Below are positions 24,801-39,800 of a DNA stretch of 64,000 bases, one piece after another. The translations under genes and the position numbers were made by a program. The DNA is taken from assembly GCF_018320785.1 (NCBI RefSeq), contig NC_054867.1, positions 38,056,355 to 38,120,354 of the forward strand. Reading direction: 5' to 3'. Source of the stretch: Cheilinus undulatus (taxonomy: Eukaryota; Chordata; Actinopteri; Labriformes; Labridae). Within the stretch, counting starts at the first letter, position 1, and every line of letters starts with the position of its first letter. The notes below the pieces were generated by a model. The model had not been told where the DNA came from and made no database searches. It worked only from the letters and a program-made list of their open reading frames with translations.

Positions 24801-27800
24801 TGTGTAGCATCTGTTTTCTCCATGTGGAGACTTCTGCTCTGTTTGCTATCAGTGCACTAGTTCATAGTTTTCTTTAAATGCAGCATGATGACCTAAGAAA
24901 TGAGAAAAGCTGTTTAAAAGCAGCACTGCATGCCTCATTTGTACTATGTACCATAGAAGGTTTTGAGCAATCCAGCAGTCTCCTGGACTACACTATGACA
25001 GGGGCAAACTTTGAGCGGTGTCAGGTTGCTTACATGTGTGATGGTAGCAGCTGCACTTGCAGTCATGATGACAGATATGGACAAAAGTATATGGCCACAG
25101 CTGTTACCATATTAAAGTACATGTACCTGAGTGCAATGTCATTACAGCCCCTGTTGGAATAATTGTGTCCATAAAATAATCCCAGCACTTTATACTGATA
25201 TATTGATTGCTCCAGTTTATAGGCCACAGACAACTTTTTAGATGAAAAATAGACATTAAAAGTGCATTCATACACAGGATTTGACAGTATATCAAAATGA
25301 TCAATCTTTTTGCTAATGGTCTTGTTTGCTTTTGTGGGTCATGAAGGGGCATCAATATGTATTTTAGTCTGTTTCCTAACTAGCTTAAACTTCCCACAAG
25401 AGCTTTAAGCAAAATAAAACCTACAGAAAGCATGCTTTTTACTCATTTCTTTGAAGCTATAAACAGTGATGTTCTTTTGTGAGACCTTTTGAAAGTCTAA
25501 CTAAAAGCCTGCCTTTATGAGCCAACACCTGCAGGTTTAGTGTGATAGAAAAATAAAATATCATCAACATATAGAGGAATGTATCAACAATAGATGATCT
25601 AGTAGAAGCAGCATGGATGTAATTGGAGGACATACCCCAGTTCGAGGGCAGTGTATCTGTGCGTACCACTCCTGACAGTACAGACACACCTGGACGCCCT
25701 GACCCAGGAAGAGACACGCCCACATGATGATGTTGAAGACGGGGCTCTGCCGCTTGTCGTTCATGGTGAAGTTGAAAACCACTGAGAGAGACAGAAAGGC
25801 AGAAACGCTTCTCTTAATGGTTGTTTTTTTTTTTTTACTAAGGCCTTTTTTTTGTATTTAAAGAGCAAACATTTTTTTGTTACTGCAGATAGAAATTTGG
25901 TGAGGTTTGGGACAAACAGTGATAGTAGGTAATGAAGTGCTCTGTCAGAAAAATGCTTATTGAGACCTGTAGGAGAGGACATAACGTACAAGTGCACTTT
26001 CTATAACTATAATGAGTGTTGTCCTCTGAAAGCAGACACTAAATGTGTGTGAGAGGGAATAATTATTACAGATTTTAACTTTAAAGCTAGAAGGCACAGT
26101 GTAGCAGGGACATTTACATATTTTAACAAGCAATTCAGAGACAGAGCTTCCGCTACAGCACAGTAATGAGGTACTGCAGATATGAAGTATCTTTCTCTCT
26201 CCATTCTTCTCTTTCTCAGTCTTACTCAGAACTGGTCATTATTAGATGCTTTCAGCAGCCAGGTCAGAGTACAAGATACCAATGGCTTCTGTTTGAAAAT
26301 ATGTGAATATAGATTCCTATATAATGAGAAAAACCATCACCTCCAAAGACGGCAAAGAGACAGAACATGACGGGATAGAAGAAGCCGAAGCCCATAGCTA
26401 AGGCATACTCGTGGACGACAGCAGAGACGATGAACACGGAGAGCATGGCAGCTGTTCGGCATTTCCTTTTCGACAGCTGCAGGGATCAGAGACAGAAACA
26501 CATAGAGGGTTTGGCCCGAAGTTCACAGTCAGGCTGGTTCAGAGGAATTTGTGTCACTACAATTACACAGAGAGAGTTAAACTACTTTATACACTCTATC
26601 ATGGGGTGGCGCTTTAGAAACAGATAAACCCAGTGTTTTGTGTTGGCTGTTCTTCTTTTAGCAGTTTTTATGATGTTTGATATGTTTTCACTCTTCTCAC
26701 CCAGAGGAAGTCTCTGTATCCATAATAAAAGAGCCAGTCATGAACAACCACATTCCAGGTACGATAATAGTTGGCAAATGACGTGGAATTCCACCAGTCC
26801 TGAAAATCAAAACAGTGTTAAAATTAGTGTGAAGATTAAAAAGCAGGATAAGAATGGATCCTTTTCAGTTTTTGAGCCTGAAAAGACAGAGATAAGCTGC
26901 CAACAAACCAACATATTGCTTTTTTATAGATAAAATTCATTAGACAGTAGATTAAATATGGACTTAGAGATTGTTATTGAATAACAAGCTTCATATTATC
27001 CTAAGAAATCTAATTAATAACTAGACATTTTGAGAATACAGCTAGGATCAAGGCAAAAACAAGCATTGCTTCATGTAAGGAGTCAAACAACTGGGAATCT
27101 GAAAAATCCAGTGAATAACTAGTATTGATTAAGGATGCAATAGACCGTGAACTGTAATAGTTCAGAAATCGGGGTTTGGTGAATGAAATCATACAAAGAA
27201 TACATCTGAGTGGAGAAAAACATGGAAAGTTTCAGAATTTTCAGTGCCAGTGGCAAGAGACTTAAGATTTAGATGCAGACTTTCTCTGCTGTACATTTAT
27301 CTTCCAGAAATCCTGAGGGCTTACGGATGGTTACAGTCTAACCTGATGGTTTGAGTTATACATAACTGGCTCAATCACACATCATCAAAGAGATGGAGCA
27401 TTTTAAGAGATTTTAAGGAAACATCATGTAAAAATATAACCGTAAAACAATAAAAAATATGGTAAATAATGGTTCTAACATACAACAAGAAATCAGATTA
27501 TTGAAAGGGGTCTGGCTGCAAACCACTTAGGGTAAGGGTATGGGTTAAGGTAACAGTAAGGCTAGCAAAAGTTTAAAGTTAAAAACCTGACCTGCAAAAC
27601 CTTAACAAAACGTTTAATAGAGCCGAATAAACAGTGTGCTTATGTGAAAAAATAAAATGTAGCTTAGGTGGCTCTATTAGCTGCATTAGGCTACCTAGAT
27701 AACGTAGCTACATAGCTAATGAAGCTATATAGCTACAGCTAATCTCACAGAGCAACTATGTAAGCTATGCATCTACGTTATCTATGTAGCTGAGTTAGCT

Positions 27801-30800
27801 TTAAATAAATTTGATAAAATAACATTGTTAAAGCTAGCTTAGCTATAAATAAAAGAGCTATGTAGCTAATTTGGCTAAGGCTAATCTCACACTGCAGCTA
27901 TCTTAGCTATGTAGCTATGTTATCTACACAGCCACATTAGCTTTAACGACATTTGCTGAAGCTCAATTTTTTTTTTTCTTTTCTTTAAGATTTATTTTGG
28001 GAATTTTTGTGCCTTTATTTGATAGAGGAGGACAGTGGACAGAGACAGGGACGAGAGCAGGGGAGAGACATGCGACAAAGGGCCCTAGACCGGATTCGAA
28101 CCTGTGCCGTCTGCGTACATGGGACGCGCCTTAAACCACTAAGCCACCTGCGCCCCAAGCTCATGTGTCTAACGGTCCTGTTGCTCATTCACGTAGCTAA
28201 TGCTTATGTTGCTAACACCTCTTTTCCACATACCCACGAGCCTGATGTCGATGGCTCTGTCTCTCCTAGACTCTCCAAGTGTCCAATGCAAGGAACTGCT
28301 TTTTTTACATAGCTGATAAACTAGCTGTAGGCATTAGGGAGAGGGTAATATTGTTTTTGTTATCACGCAGCCTAGACAATGTGTTTACTGGAATTACTGA
28401 GCTCAAATAGGACTAATGTTACTACTTATGTAGTAACGTTAATTACGTTGCTAGAATAGCTATTTGTATCCATATTATCTATGTAGCTAAGTTAGCTTAA
28501 GCAACACCTGCTAAAGCTCACACTGCTATTGCTAACTAAGCTATAAATAACAGAGGTATGTAGCTTATATTGCTACATAGCTAGTTTAGGTAACATAACT
28601 AAAGGTAAGCTCACAAAGCAGCTATTTTAGCCATGTAGCTATGCTATCTACACAGCTATGCTACAACTTTAGCTTTTGTTTTGCTTAGGCTCAAATTGTT
28701 TATGCTCACATTGCTAACACTAACATTGCTAATGCTCACATTGCTAACATCTCTTTTCCAAATACCTATGTGACATGATGTGTGTTATATAATGTTTCTG
28801 CATATTTTGCTATAACATACTTTAACCTGCAATGCAGTCATGGAGCATTTACATTTGCAAGTGCTTTGTGTATCTGATGGTGTTTTGCACTACTCTGCAC
28901 AAGTTAAACTGGGTCTATGAACAAGCCTACAAGGATAGCTCTGTTGAAAAGCAACTGTAACAGATGACTGTTTTAATGTCAGGTTTTATAGGTTATGTGA
29001 CTTGGGTTGAACTAAATTTCCTCTATTTTTATATGAGGCACTAAACCTAAAGGTCAAACTACAGCTATGGTTTGCATATATGGCACTTGTGGTTTAAGCA
29101 TCATGCAACATGTTGAAAATTAAACTTTCAATTCAACTGTGTGACAAATATTCTCATTGTACAATTATGAGGCTACAACTTACGGAAGAGTATTAGGGCC
29201 ACTGAAAAAAAAAAATTTGAGACGAATTTTTGTTTTCACTTGTAAGAAAAAAGTCAGAATTCTGAGATTAAAGTCAGAATTCTGAGATTAAAGTCAGAAT
29301 TCTGAGAAAAAAGTCAGAATTCTGAGAAAAAAGTCAGAATTCTGAGTTTAATCTCAGAATTCTGAAGAAAAAAAATTTGAGACTTTTTTTTCATTTGAAG
29401 AATAAAGTCAGAATTCTGACTTTAATCTCAGAATTCTGACTTTTTTCTCAGAATTCTGACTTTAATCTCAGAATTCTGACTTTTTTCTCAGAATTCTGAC
29501 TTTAATCTGAGAATTCTGACTTTTTTCTCACAAGTGAAAAAAAACATTTTCGTCTCAAATTTTTTTTTCAGTGGCCCCAATACTCTTCCGTAACAACTAA
29601 TGATGCACTGAAGTTGAACTATTTTGTTTGCTTTTTTGAAACCAAAATGAATCTGCAAATCTTGCAGGATCTCATTAGCCAAAGCAGAAGAGACTGAGAC
29701 TGAACACGCACTGTGGAGGAAAAGGCAAATCTTAAGAGACAGCTGGTGTTTTCACGCAGCCTTAGTCTTGTTTTTTTTTTCTTCACTTATTCAGAAGCAA
29801 AATTTATATCAGAAAAATCTAAAGAGAGAAAAAGTTTAACAGCCAGGCCACTCAGCTGTAGCTTCAAATTGGCATCAATGATTGTTTTCTCATCCAGAAA
29901 AGGAAAGTCAATCTGCAGACAAAGCATTCACAGGAGAGATCATGCCTCACAGAGCTGGCCACACGACACACACCTTGTAGAACATCCTGTCAGCGAAACG
30001 CAACAGCTCCCCGAAGAGGTTGAGCCAACAGTGCAAGAAGGCGAAGAAACACAACAGCAGGAGCATTATACCTGAGAGAGAGACATACAGAGAGAGACAG
30101 AGACAGGGAGAGGGTTTATTAGGTCACTTTTATTCTGGGCACTGCTCCCAGCCTTCTCATATGAAATGCATCTTGACACTGATGCTCTGATATCAGCACT
30201 TACTCAGAAAGCTATTCAATTAAACCCAGTAATAAAAAAGCAAGTCTCTGATACCTGTATCTGATTGCATAACAGCATCTTTAATCTTATCACCGACTTG
30301 AAAACACCAGAGACTACTCTGTTCCTTTTCTATATTAAGTGATATATTAACCGGCACTGACTCATACAGATAAGACATAATAGAGGTTGAAAGCAGAACT
30401 GATGCTACAGATGAAGTCAAAGATGACCTTTAATTTATTTGTTTCTACTACACCATTTCCTTACAATATTTCCCTGTCTTCTGTAAATAAGAGGAGGAAA
30501 GGAAGTAAACAAACTTGATGTGATAACGGAGTGTAAAGTACAATACCTGGTAATATAGAGTGGAACACAGCCAGAACCATTGTCCTCTTACTGAAAGGCT
30601 GATTGTTTGCAGGTCTGAAGACGGGAATACATAGGCGCACCAGGATGAAGTAGCCATAAAATAGACAACCCAAGATCTGCAAATTTTGAGTTAAATTTAA
30701 ATCAAAGTTACATAACAATCTCTGGAAAAAGAAAATGTGTAAAACAGCAGTATAAATCTGGAGATAGCAGTGATGTAAGATAACAAAGAAAGATTATGAT

Positions 30801-33800
30801 TGCTGTTTTATCTTGTGATACTAAGGTCCTATAGTATGAATAACTACTAGGTCAGATTTTATCTGTGCCAGTGCATTCATAGACACACAGTGCCTATAAA
30901 AATGTTCACCCTTGTTTTGCGATGTAACTGGTTGTATAAATCAATCACTGTAAGTTTTGTGCAAATTAAATACAAAAGAATCCCTCTTTGGGGTCCAAGT
31001 GAAAACAGATTGGTAAAAGTTATGTCAATTGAATAAAAGTATGTAAGGTAAAATAAGTGGCCGCATAAATATTCATCCCCTTCAAGTCAGTATTTAGAAG
31101 ATAGACATTTTGGCTGCAATCACAGCACAGAGTCTGTATGTGTAGGTCTCAATCAGGCTTGACCATCTGGACACTACAATTGAAGTCCAAGCTCTGTCAG
31201 GTTGCACAAGGCGTGAACAGCCCATTTCAGGTCAAGTCATAAATTTTCTATTGGATTGAGGTCTGGGCTTTGACTCAGCCATGCCAGAACATTTACCTTG
31301 TTATCTTTAAACCATTTCTGTGTAGCTTTCACTGCCTGCTTCGGGTCATTGTCTTGATGGAAAATAAATCTTCCTCCAAGCCACAGTTCTCTTGCAGACA
31401 GAATAAGATTATTCTTCAGGATTTTCCTACATTTTGTTGCATTCATTTTACCCTCCACCTTTAAAAGCCTTCCAGGGGTTAATGCTTAGAAGCATCCCCA
31501 CAGCATGATGCTGCCACCACCACGTTTCACAGTGGGGGTGGTGTATTTGTGGTGATGTTCAGTGTTTGGTGTTCGCCAAACATAGGTGTCATGTCTGATG
31601 ACCAAAAAGCACCATTTCAGTCTCATCAGACCCTTGAACTTTCTTCCACATATAAATGGAGTCTTGCACATGCTTTTTGGCGACCTCTAGAGGAGATTTA
31701 ATTAATTTTGCTTCAACAGTGGCTTTCTCTTTGCTACTTTCCCAAAAAGCTTTGACTGGTGAAGAACCTGGGCAACAGTTGTATTCAGAGTCTCTTCCAT
31801 CTCAGCTGCTGAAGCTTGTAACTCTTTCAGAGTAGTCAGAGGGGACTTGGTGGTGTCTCTCACTTGTCTCCTTGAACGGTCCCTCAGATGTGAGGATGGC
31901 CAGATCTTGGCAGATTTACACATGTGCTATGTTCCTTCCATTTCTTGATTTAACTGATTTATTTTTTGTATCTATCCCCTTACTTGTACTTTTTACTAAC
32001 CTTTTCTCTGAGTTGGTTGGAGTGTTCTTTTGTCTTTATGGTGGAATGGTAGCCAGGAATACTGATTAACCAGTGACTGGACCTTCCAGACAAAGGTGTC
32101 TTTATACTACAACCACTTGAGACACATTCACTGCACTCAGGTGATCCCCATTTCACTAACTGTGAGACTACCAGCACCAGATGGCTTAACCTCTGTCGAG
32201 TTAGGTCTGCCGCTTTAAAGAGGGTGAATATTTATGCATTCACTATTTCACATTACGTATTTTTTGTTTAATTGACATTACTTTTAGAAATACAGTATGT
32301 TTTCACTTTGCAATGAGAGTCTTCTGTAAAGATTTTTGGTAAAAAAGTCAAATTATATTGACCATTATTGATCTATGAAATCAACAAAAGGGTTAAAACA
32401 TACAAGGGAGTGAATACGTTTTATTGTGCACAACCAGTCCAGCTGGGTGATGGAAATAATGGAAATTAAGTCCCAATGCTGAAATCACATTTCTTCTTAC
32501 CATTCCAAGTGTGACACCAACATACTTCCATCTTATGTGAGTATTTCTGTCAAAATAAATAAATAAATAAATAAATAAAAAGACAGGATATATTGCTGAA
32601 TGTCATTCACAAATGTTAACTTTTGACTGAACAGAGTGTAAGTAAAACATGACCCACATGATATGCCACACTGTAGAAAATAATGGACAAAGTCTGAGTG
32701 ACATCAGCTGATGGGGACTCCTGAAACCAATCTGCAGAGGCTGCTATTTCAGACAACCAAGTAAAAAACAGATGCAGAGGTGGAAAAGCGGCAGGTCTTC
32801 AGCCTCTGGACAAACAACTACACTGCTTTCAGTCATATCAGTCATGCCCCTTATTATTCTTAACTCTATATGTGCAACGGAAAATTGTTTATATGAACTA
32901 TAATACCTCAGTGTTACATGGCAGATTCACCCACATTACTGTGGGTCACTCATTAAGAAAAGGTATCAGAGCATAGACTAACAGGATCCAGGTCAGAGGG
33001 GTTAGGAGTCTTACCGAGGGTAGGATTCTCTGTAGATCAGCGTTGGACAAAAGAGGAAGTACAGATAGCTGGAAAGTGTTGGCAATTTGGGACTTTCTCC
33101 TGAAAATCAAACACAGCTTTTATATGGTTTTGACTGACTCCTACAACAGCACTGAAGTAGCTTCAAGTACTAAAAATATTATAAAAAGGTTTGGTTTAAA
33201 AACATTATTCAAGGTCTGTTTATCCGTCACTGGCTTTATGATTTCACTTTCATTATGTGGACTTGCATCAGCCATTGCTGTAATAATTTGTGAATACTGT
33301 TTCATAACTGCACTGTAATGAAAGGAAGATGAAACAAATGGCTGAAATTTTACACAAGAGTAGCAAGTGTCACAAAAGTGTAAAACATGTTCTGCCTAAA
33401 TGTCTTTCTGTCAAATTATTGATAGAACTTCAGTCATGTTTAAACTTTAACGGAGTGTATCTATTGAGGATGAACCAGTGATTTAAACATAAATTGCATA
33501 CAAATGTGGTAATGTCCCTTTCTCCCCTTTACAGAGGTTGATGTCCTTGAAGCAGGCGAGCTTTAGCTAAAGCTAATGGAGCTTAAGTTTTTAAGAAACC
33601 CCACTCGTAGCTACTGCCTCTTTCTTCCCAAACTGATTCTGATTGTTCCAAATAGCGTCTGGTTCACCACAAACATTGCAGACAAGAGCTTTACAAGATG
33701 GATTTGCCTGATAACAGACACGGAGTCCGGCCAATGCATTGGCTTTGCAGGGTAAACTAAATCCAACTTACAGCACCACAACAAACACCTATACATCTAT

Positions 33801-36800
33801 CGATGAGCACATAAACACTCAGTTTATTTCTCTTTACATCTTCATACATCACCAAATGATTTCCAAATCTCTTCTAAATGTTCTGTTATCTTCTCTTTGT
33901 TTTTTTCTGGTTTTATTGTGTTTGCTTTTTTCATGTTTTTCGCTATTTCCTCAATTTTTTTGTATCTTCCTAGAATGTCTACATGACTACCTGGAGTATG
34001 TCTGAATATTTCATTACTATCTCTTTTGTAAAGCACTTGTATCATTTTCACTTTTTTTTTTTACAAGAAAAATGCTACATTCAAAGAATAGAAGAGCAAG
34101 GAGTTATTTTTCTGTGTCATTTCACTGTAGTGAGTGAAAAAGAGACATTCTCCACCACTAACAGGCTTTAACAAAAGCATCTCTACACATTCCCCAGCTT
34201 CTTTATTGCGTGTGGGTGTATCCATTGTTAGTTTAAACTTCAGCATGAATCATTAGGAGGCAGCCCGCTGAGCTCTGTTTAAGTCATTTTTCTCCATGTC
34301 TGTGAATGTCAGAGTGAGTAACGATGCTGCCGGGGGAGTAAATACAGCTGACATCAATACAGTACAGTACCTTCCTTTGGTGGATTCTTCATAATGACAG
34401 GGGCCGTTTCTCTTATGAACGAGTAGCTCTTCATCAGGAATCGAATCTGAGGAGAATGGACACACTTATTATGTGAAGTACAGCACAATGCATCAGTGAT
34501 AACAGCCTCTACACTGTCCATGTTTACTGCATTAGTTATAACATCCTGCATCTTTGTGGCCTCACTCTCATGTTTCTGTGTTTATTGACTTTGTGATGTA
34601 GGTATTTTTCACTTCTTCTGTTATTATCCAGGAAGAAGCACCACAAAGGGAGCCATTAAACATCACAGACGATGACTTAGAGAGGTAATTTATCTTTTAG
34701 CACATTAAATCTTCAGCTCAGACATGATGAGGGAACAATTTGGATCACCTCAGACTCTTTTATTATCATGATAATTTAACAAAGTAACAGATCAACTATG
34801 CATCAACGATAATAACAAGAATGCACAACTAGAGAAACCAAATATCCGGATTGGATGCAGGTCAATTGAGGACCAGGAACTGGTTTCCAAAAAGCATCTA
34901 AGCACTGGGATTATCTCACACCATAGAATGGAGCTAAAATGAATTTAGCACTAAGATGATTTTGGGAGACCGTGGCCGGAGTAATAAAGAGGATGAGGAG
35001 GTATTACAGTGTGGGGCCGTGATGTTCAAACGTTGGCTACGCTGAGATCTACCGTCCCTTTGGTGCTTTTCCAGCTGGAAGTATCCCATCTCTGCTCAGC
35101 AAGCTTTACAGCTGCTGGTGGCAACCAAGGGCTGCATTTATAAATTTGATTACCAGTGATAGGATGCAGTGTTATCTACAGTGTAGGATATTTTCCCCAG
35201 CACAGCTCTTTCCCAATAACATTTTTTGCTTTGGATTTATTCTGCAGATTTCTGCTGAGCAGCACTTCACGCTGAAATAGAAACACTTTAGTGATGCTGC
35301 AGGAGTTTGTAGAGGATGTGTGATTCTGTTTTCAACTCAAAACACTCTCAAGACAATGTTTAAAACAAATATTGTACACTAAGTCCCACATTCATGATTT
35401 ACTTTCAGCATTTATGCATTAATTGCCATGGGATTAAGGACCATAGTTAGTGCATTTAAAAAAAATGTATATTATTCTGTATTTTTTATGCAAAAATGCC
35501 TGAAGATCCTAAACCCTTTTAAGTACAATAAAGTTAAGGACATCTATTTTTTAGGGCAACCTGAACTACTGGAATATTTGTGCTGAAAGGATGTCAGAGG
35601 AATGTATCAAAAGCTATATGACCAGAAAGACCAAGTAAAAGAACACGATGGAAACTAAACCCCATAAACTATATACAAATCCCGCCCAGACCAAGACTTT
35701 CCCATCTTTATTTAGTTGTTTGCTTTATTTTCTTGATCAAAACTTATTATGAAATTATCTCAACAAAAAAAAAATCATACTCCTTTATAGGGCTTGGCTC
35801 GGCAGAAAGAGTTGGCTCTTTCGGCTCCCAAATGACTCTTTATTCAGAAACCAGTCTGGCTTCATTTGACCTGCCATTTTTAGAAATATTATTATACATG
35901 ATTTACATCTGGGCAGGTATTTCACTCCAACTATGCTGTATTTTTAAAATTGATGAAAATATCATGTAATTATTTTTAAAATGTACCGTCTCCCCAAAAC
36001 ACCTTGTGGGTCAGATGAAATCTGCTCACTGGCTGGGATGTATAACACACCTGACATCAAACATTAATGCTGCACCATCAAACACAAGTCCTAAATGCAT
36101 GGTGTGCCTGTGGTAGAGGATAAAAGATCATCCCTGCTAATCAATTAAATAACACACAGACACACACAATCTATATAAAAATAACAATAATAGTTATAAA
36201 AATATCAAACGGCTCTCAAATGGGATCCGGCTCTTATCATACACGTAAAAGAGCTGGTTCTTAGAACCAGCTTGTTCATGAACGACCCATCACTAGTGCC
36301 TAAACTTTCCATATCCAGGACCCCCCTACAGGATCAGCATCTGGCACTGACCCCTCCTACATTCATCCATCCATTTTCTACACCGCTTAAAACATTTGAG
36401 GGTGGGAGGGGCTGGCGCCCATCCCAGCTGTACCCCCCTCTTACAACATTTTTCAAATACCTTGTGCATAACGATGGCAAGTGTCCAAAATAATTCATGT
36501 CATAAAACATCTTAATACACTTCCTTATTTTTGTTCACAAAAAATCATTTTGTTGTTCATCATGATATTAGATGTAATTTCTATCTCAAGAGAAAAATCT
36601 TCAGGAAAAACTGAAATACTGGTGTATAAAAGGGGCATATAGTGTGTCATTATGCAGTGATTACTATTCTATTGTTCTACTATTCTATTATTACTTTCAA
36701 TGAAGGACCCTCATCCAAAAAACACTGAGCAAGACGGCAGCCATTACAATAATTTCTTCATCAGGGCTTTGCATCCTCGCTCTTCTTACAATTTGGTTCA

Positions 36801-39800
36801 ATTAAAAATACAATTACAGTTTTGCTGGTAATGATTAGATTAGATATCAAATTAAAATGCATCATGATGGGCTGCATCCTTAGCTTTCAATATCACTGCA
36901 CTATGTTACTGCTTTTTCATCAGTGAAGACATTCACTCAGATCAAAATAATCTTAGCTTTCTAGTATATATAGAAAATACTTTTGAAACAATTTATTTAG
37001 AAAAATATCTTTACAGATCTTTACATTGTAAACCATATTAACTAAATAATCTACCAGTGGATTAAGCCACAGTTGGAAAATATAAAAGCAGCATCAGTAT
37101 GCAATAATTGATTATATTCTGATACTGCATCAATGCAGAATAGTTCATGTGCCAACCATGATGCATTGTTGTAATGATTTATCTCAAAACCCCAATTCTG
37201 TATAGTTATTTTTAGTTCCTCTCTCTGGTGAGGATCAGGATTAACTGGCATACAGTATGTTGAACAAAAGTGCCAGTGTTAACATATTTCTAATAGTTTC
37301 GCTCTGTGCATTAAATTGTCCGTTTAAGGATGCAGGGCAATCTATTTTGCTGAGGGAGTACTACATGTGCTAGACTGGCTGAATTAATAATCTCTCCCCT
37401 AGTCTGGAGCCCCATCTAATAATATCTACAAAGAGGCCTGCAACCTAGGGGTCATTTTTTGACACCTTTGTTTGATACCCAGGTGACCACAGTTATGCAG
37501 CCCTACTGTGCTTAACTGATATTAAGCAAAATCAGGTCACCATCTACTGGCAACTAAGAAAAAGTAGTGTCTTCCATACTCAACTAATGCACTTAATTCC
37601 AGTAGGGGTGCTGCTTGGAATTATGGGCCTCAAGAAGAGACATCAGCCCAAATCAACCCAGCACAACTACATTTAAAACTCAGACAGTGTGTATAGGGGG
37701 TTGTCTGCAAATTTTGATGATTTAAAGGTCACATATTTTGTGTCTTGTCCCTTAAATTTTACAGAAAAAAACAGCTTTGTTGTTCAGATGGACAAACACT
37801 CACCTGTTCCAGTACCACGATGAACCGTGAGGCCGGTGGCAGCTGGTTTTGTACAACCACATGGATGGGAAAATGTCCAAGTACGTAGGACTGCGCTGCA
37901 CACAGGACCAGGCCTACACCGAGAGACAGACCGAGCTTTGAGGAGACTCTGTGGTATAACGACCCCCACAGCACCAGGGTGCAGTATGGGACAAACAGGG
38001 TGTAGGCGAACATCATGAACCACGCCATGGTCACCGTCCCCAGCTTCCCAAAGGCAAAGAAGAGCAGGTCAAACTCCAAGACCAACCTGAGAGTGCACAA
38101 AAAACATATTAATAAAACTAAAATAGTTTAGCCTTTATTTTACTTCCTAAGGCAGACAACTTCAAAATACAGAAAATGTGTTATAATAATGCAAATTAAG
38201 CTTGAATTAAAGGCACTGAGATGATGCGATCTATTTGCCACTGTGGTCTTATTGCTTTGAGTTTTTGTGAAAAATTTAATCATTTCAAAGCAGGAGTGGC
38301 TTTAATAAATAGCAGGCATTAAATACACTTAATACTTTTGTTTTTAACGTTTTCCCATCTTAAAACGAAGCCCTTGGGGATAATATTAATGGATTTTCAT
38401 CACACAATCATTGCAGTATGTCAAAGGACGGCAATGGTTCAACACAATACACTTGGAAGAGTAGCGTTGTTATAATATATTACACTAATTTACCCATTGT
38501 TAAAATTTAAAATCAATGTTAACAGAGGGTGGATGCTTCAAATAACTTGCGCACAGTGGAGTGAGTTACCCGCCAGCACTTGTTCCAGTGGGAAACATAA
38601 GAATTAAATTCACAACCCTGCGACTGCAAAAAGCAACCAAATCATTACAGAGCTGCCCAAAGCAGCTCCTGAAATACACGAAGGGATTGATTGCTCTATC
38701 TCTCTGCTGCCAGAAGAGGAGAGAGGCAGTCGGAGAGGGAGGGAGGGAGGGACACACCGAGGAGAATAAAAAAGAAGATAAGAAGTCAGTATGAAGTTTT
38801 TAAAGCCTTCAGGGTAATTAGATTCAGTTCAGGGTCGTGGAGTTTGATACGTGTCAGTGTTGGAAACGCACTCACCTCCACAGACACACATGAATTCATA
38901 TACCACACTCACCTGCCCTGGTCAATGAAGTCCACGGCGAGTGTGCTCAGACAGAAGATGAGGAGGACGGCAATGAACATGTGGTAGATGGTCCTAATGT
39001 GGCTGATCTCAAAGAGCTCACTGATGAGGCAGACACAAACAGAAAATGACAGAAAATATATGAGACAAATTCCTAAAAAGTTAGGTCGCTAAGTGGAATG
39101 TAAATAGAAACAGAATGTAATGATTTCCTAATCTCATAAACCTATATTTTATTCACAATAGGAAGTAAAAAACATATCAAATGTTGAAACTGAGACATTT
39201 TACCTTTCCCTGAAAGAGGTAATGTTTGGATGGGGTCATATGTTGATCTAAAACCTCTATATACTTTTCAGCCTTTCGTGCCTTTCCAGATGTGTAAGCT
39301 GCCTGTGCCATAGACACTTATGCAACCCTAAACCATCAGAGATGCAGGCTCTTGAACTGTGTGCTGAAAACAAGTGGGACAACCTTTTCCTCTTTAGTGT
39401 ACTGGAAAACGACGTCTGTGGTTTCCAATAAGAATTTCAAATTTTGATTCATCTGACCACAGAACAGTTTTCCGTTCTGCCTCAGTCCATTTTGTTTGAG
39501 CTCAGGCCCCGAGAAATATTCTGGATAATATTTCCTAAAGGCTTCTTCTTTATGTGATACAGCTTTGACTTGCATCTATGGATGGTACAGTCAACTGTGT
39601 TGACAGACAATGATGTCAGACAGTATTCTACAGCTCATGCAGTGATTTTCAGCACAGAATGCCTGTTTTGAATGCAGTGCCACCTGAGAGCCAACAGACA
39701 TCCAATACTGACCTTTGGTTAAGTCCCCTTGTGCAAAGAGATTTTCCAGATTTTCCACATCTAATGAAAAAATAGAAAGGAGTGCTTCATGGACACAAAA

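Larger units (their letters stand above)
21814..25635 (-). other. soat2: soat2 intron 14
   Basis: A 3.8-kb intron between GTATGT and CCTCAACAG. It contains a dispersed repeat at 22811-22935, a TAGCTA-rich array at 23200-23800 and otherwise unremarkable AT-rich DNA. Confidence 0.8.
26800..29973 (-). other. soat2: soat2 intron 11
   Basis: A 3.2-kb intron holding a TAGCTA-rich array split by a SINE, and a 412-bp foldback element close to its 5' (right-hand) end. No other features are seen. Confidence 0.8.
34447..37803 (-). other. soat2: soat2 intron 6
   Basis: A 3.36-kb intron that contains a hAT-like remnant (35785-36297) and a short LINE-type fragment (36358-36462). The remainder shows nothing recognisable. 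Confidence 0.75.
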
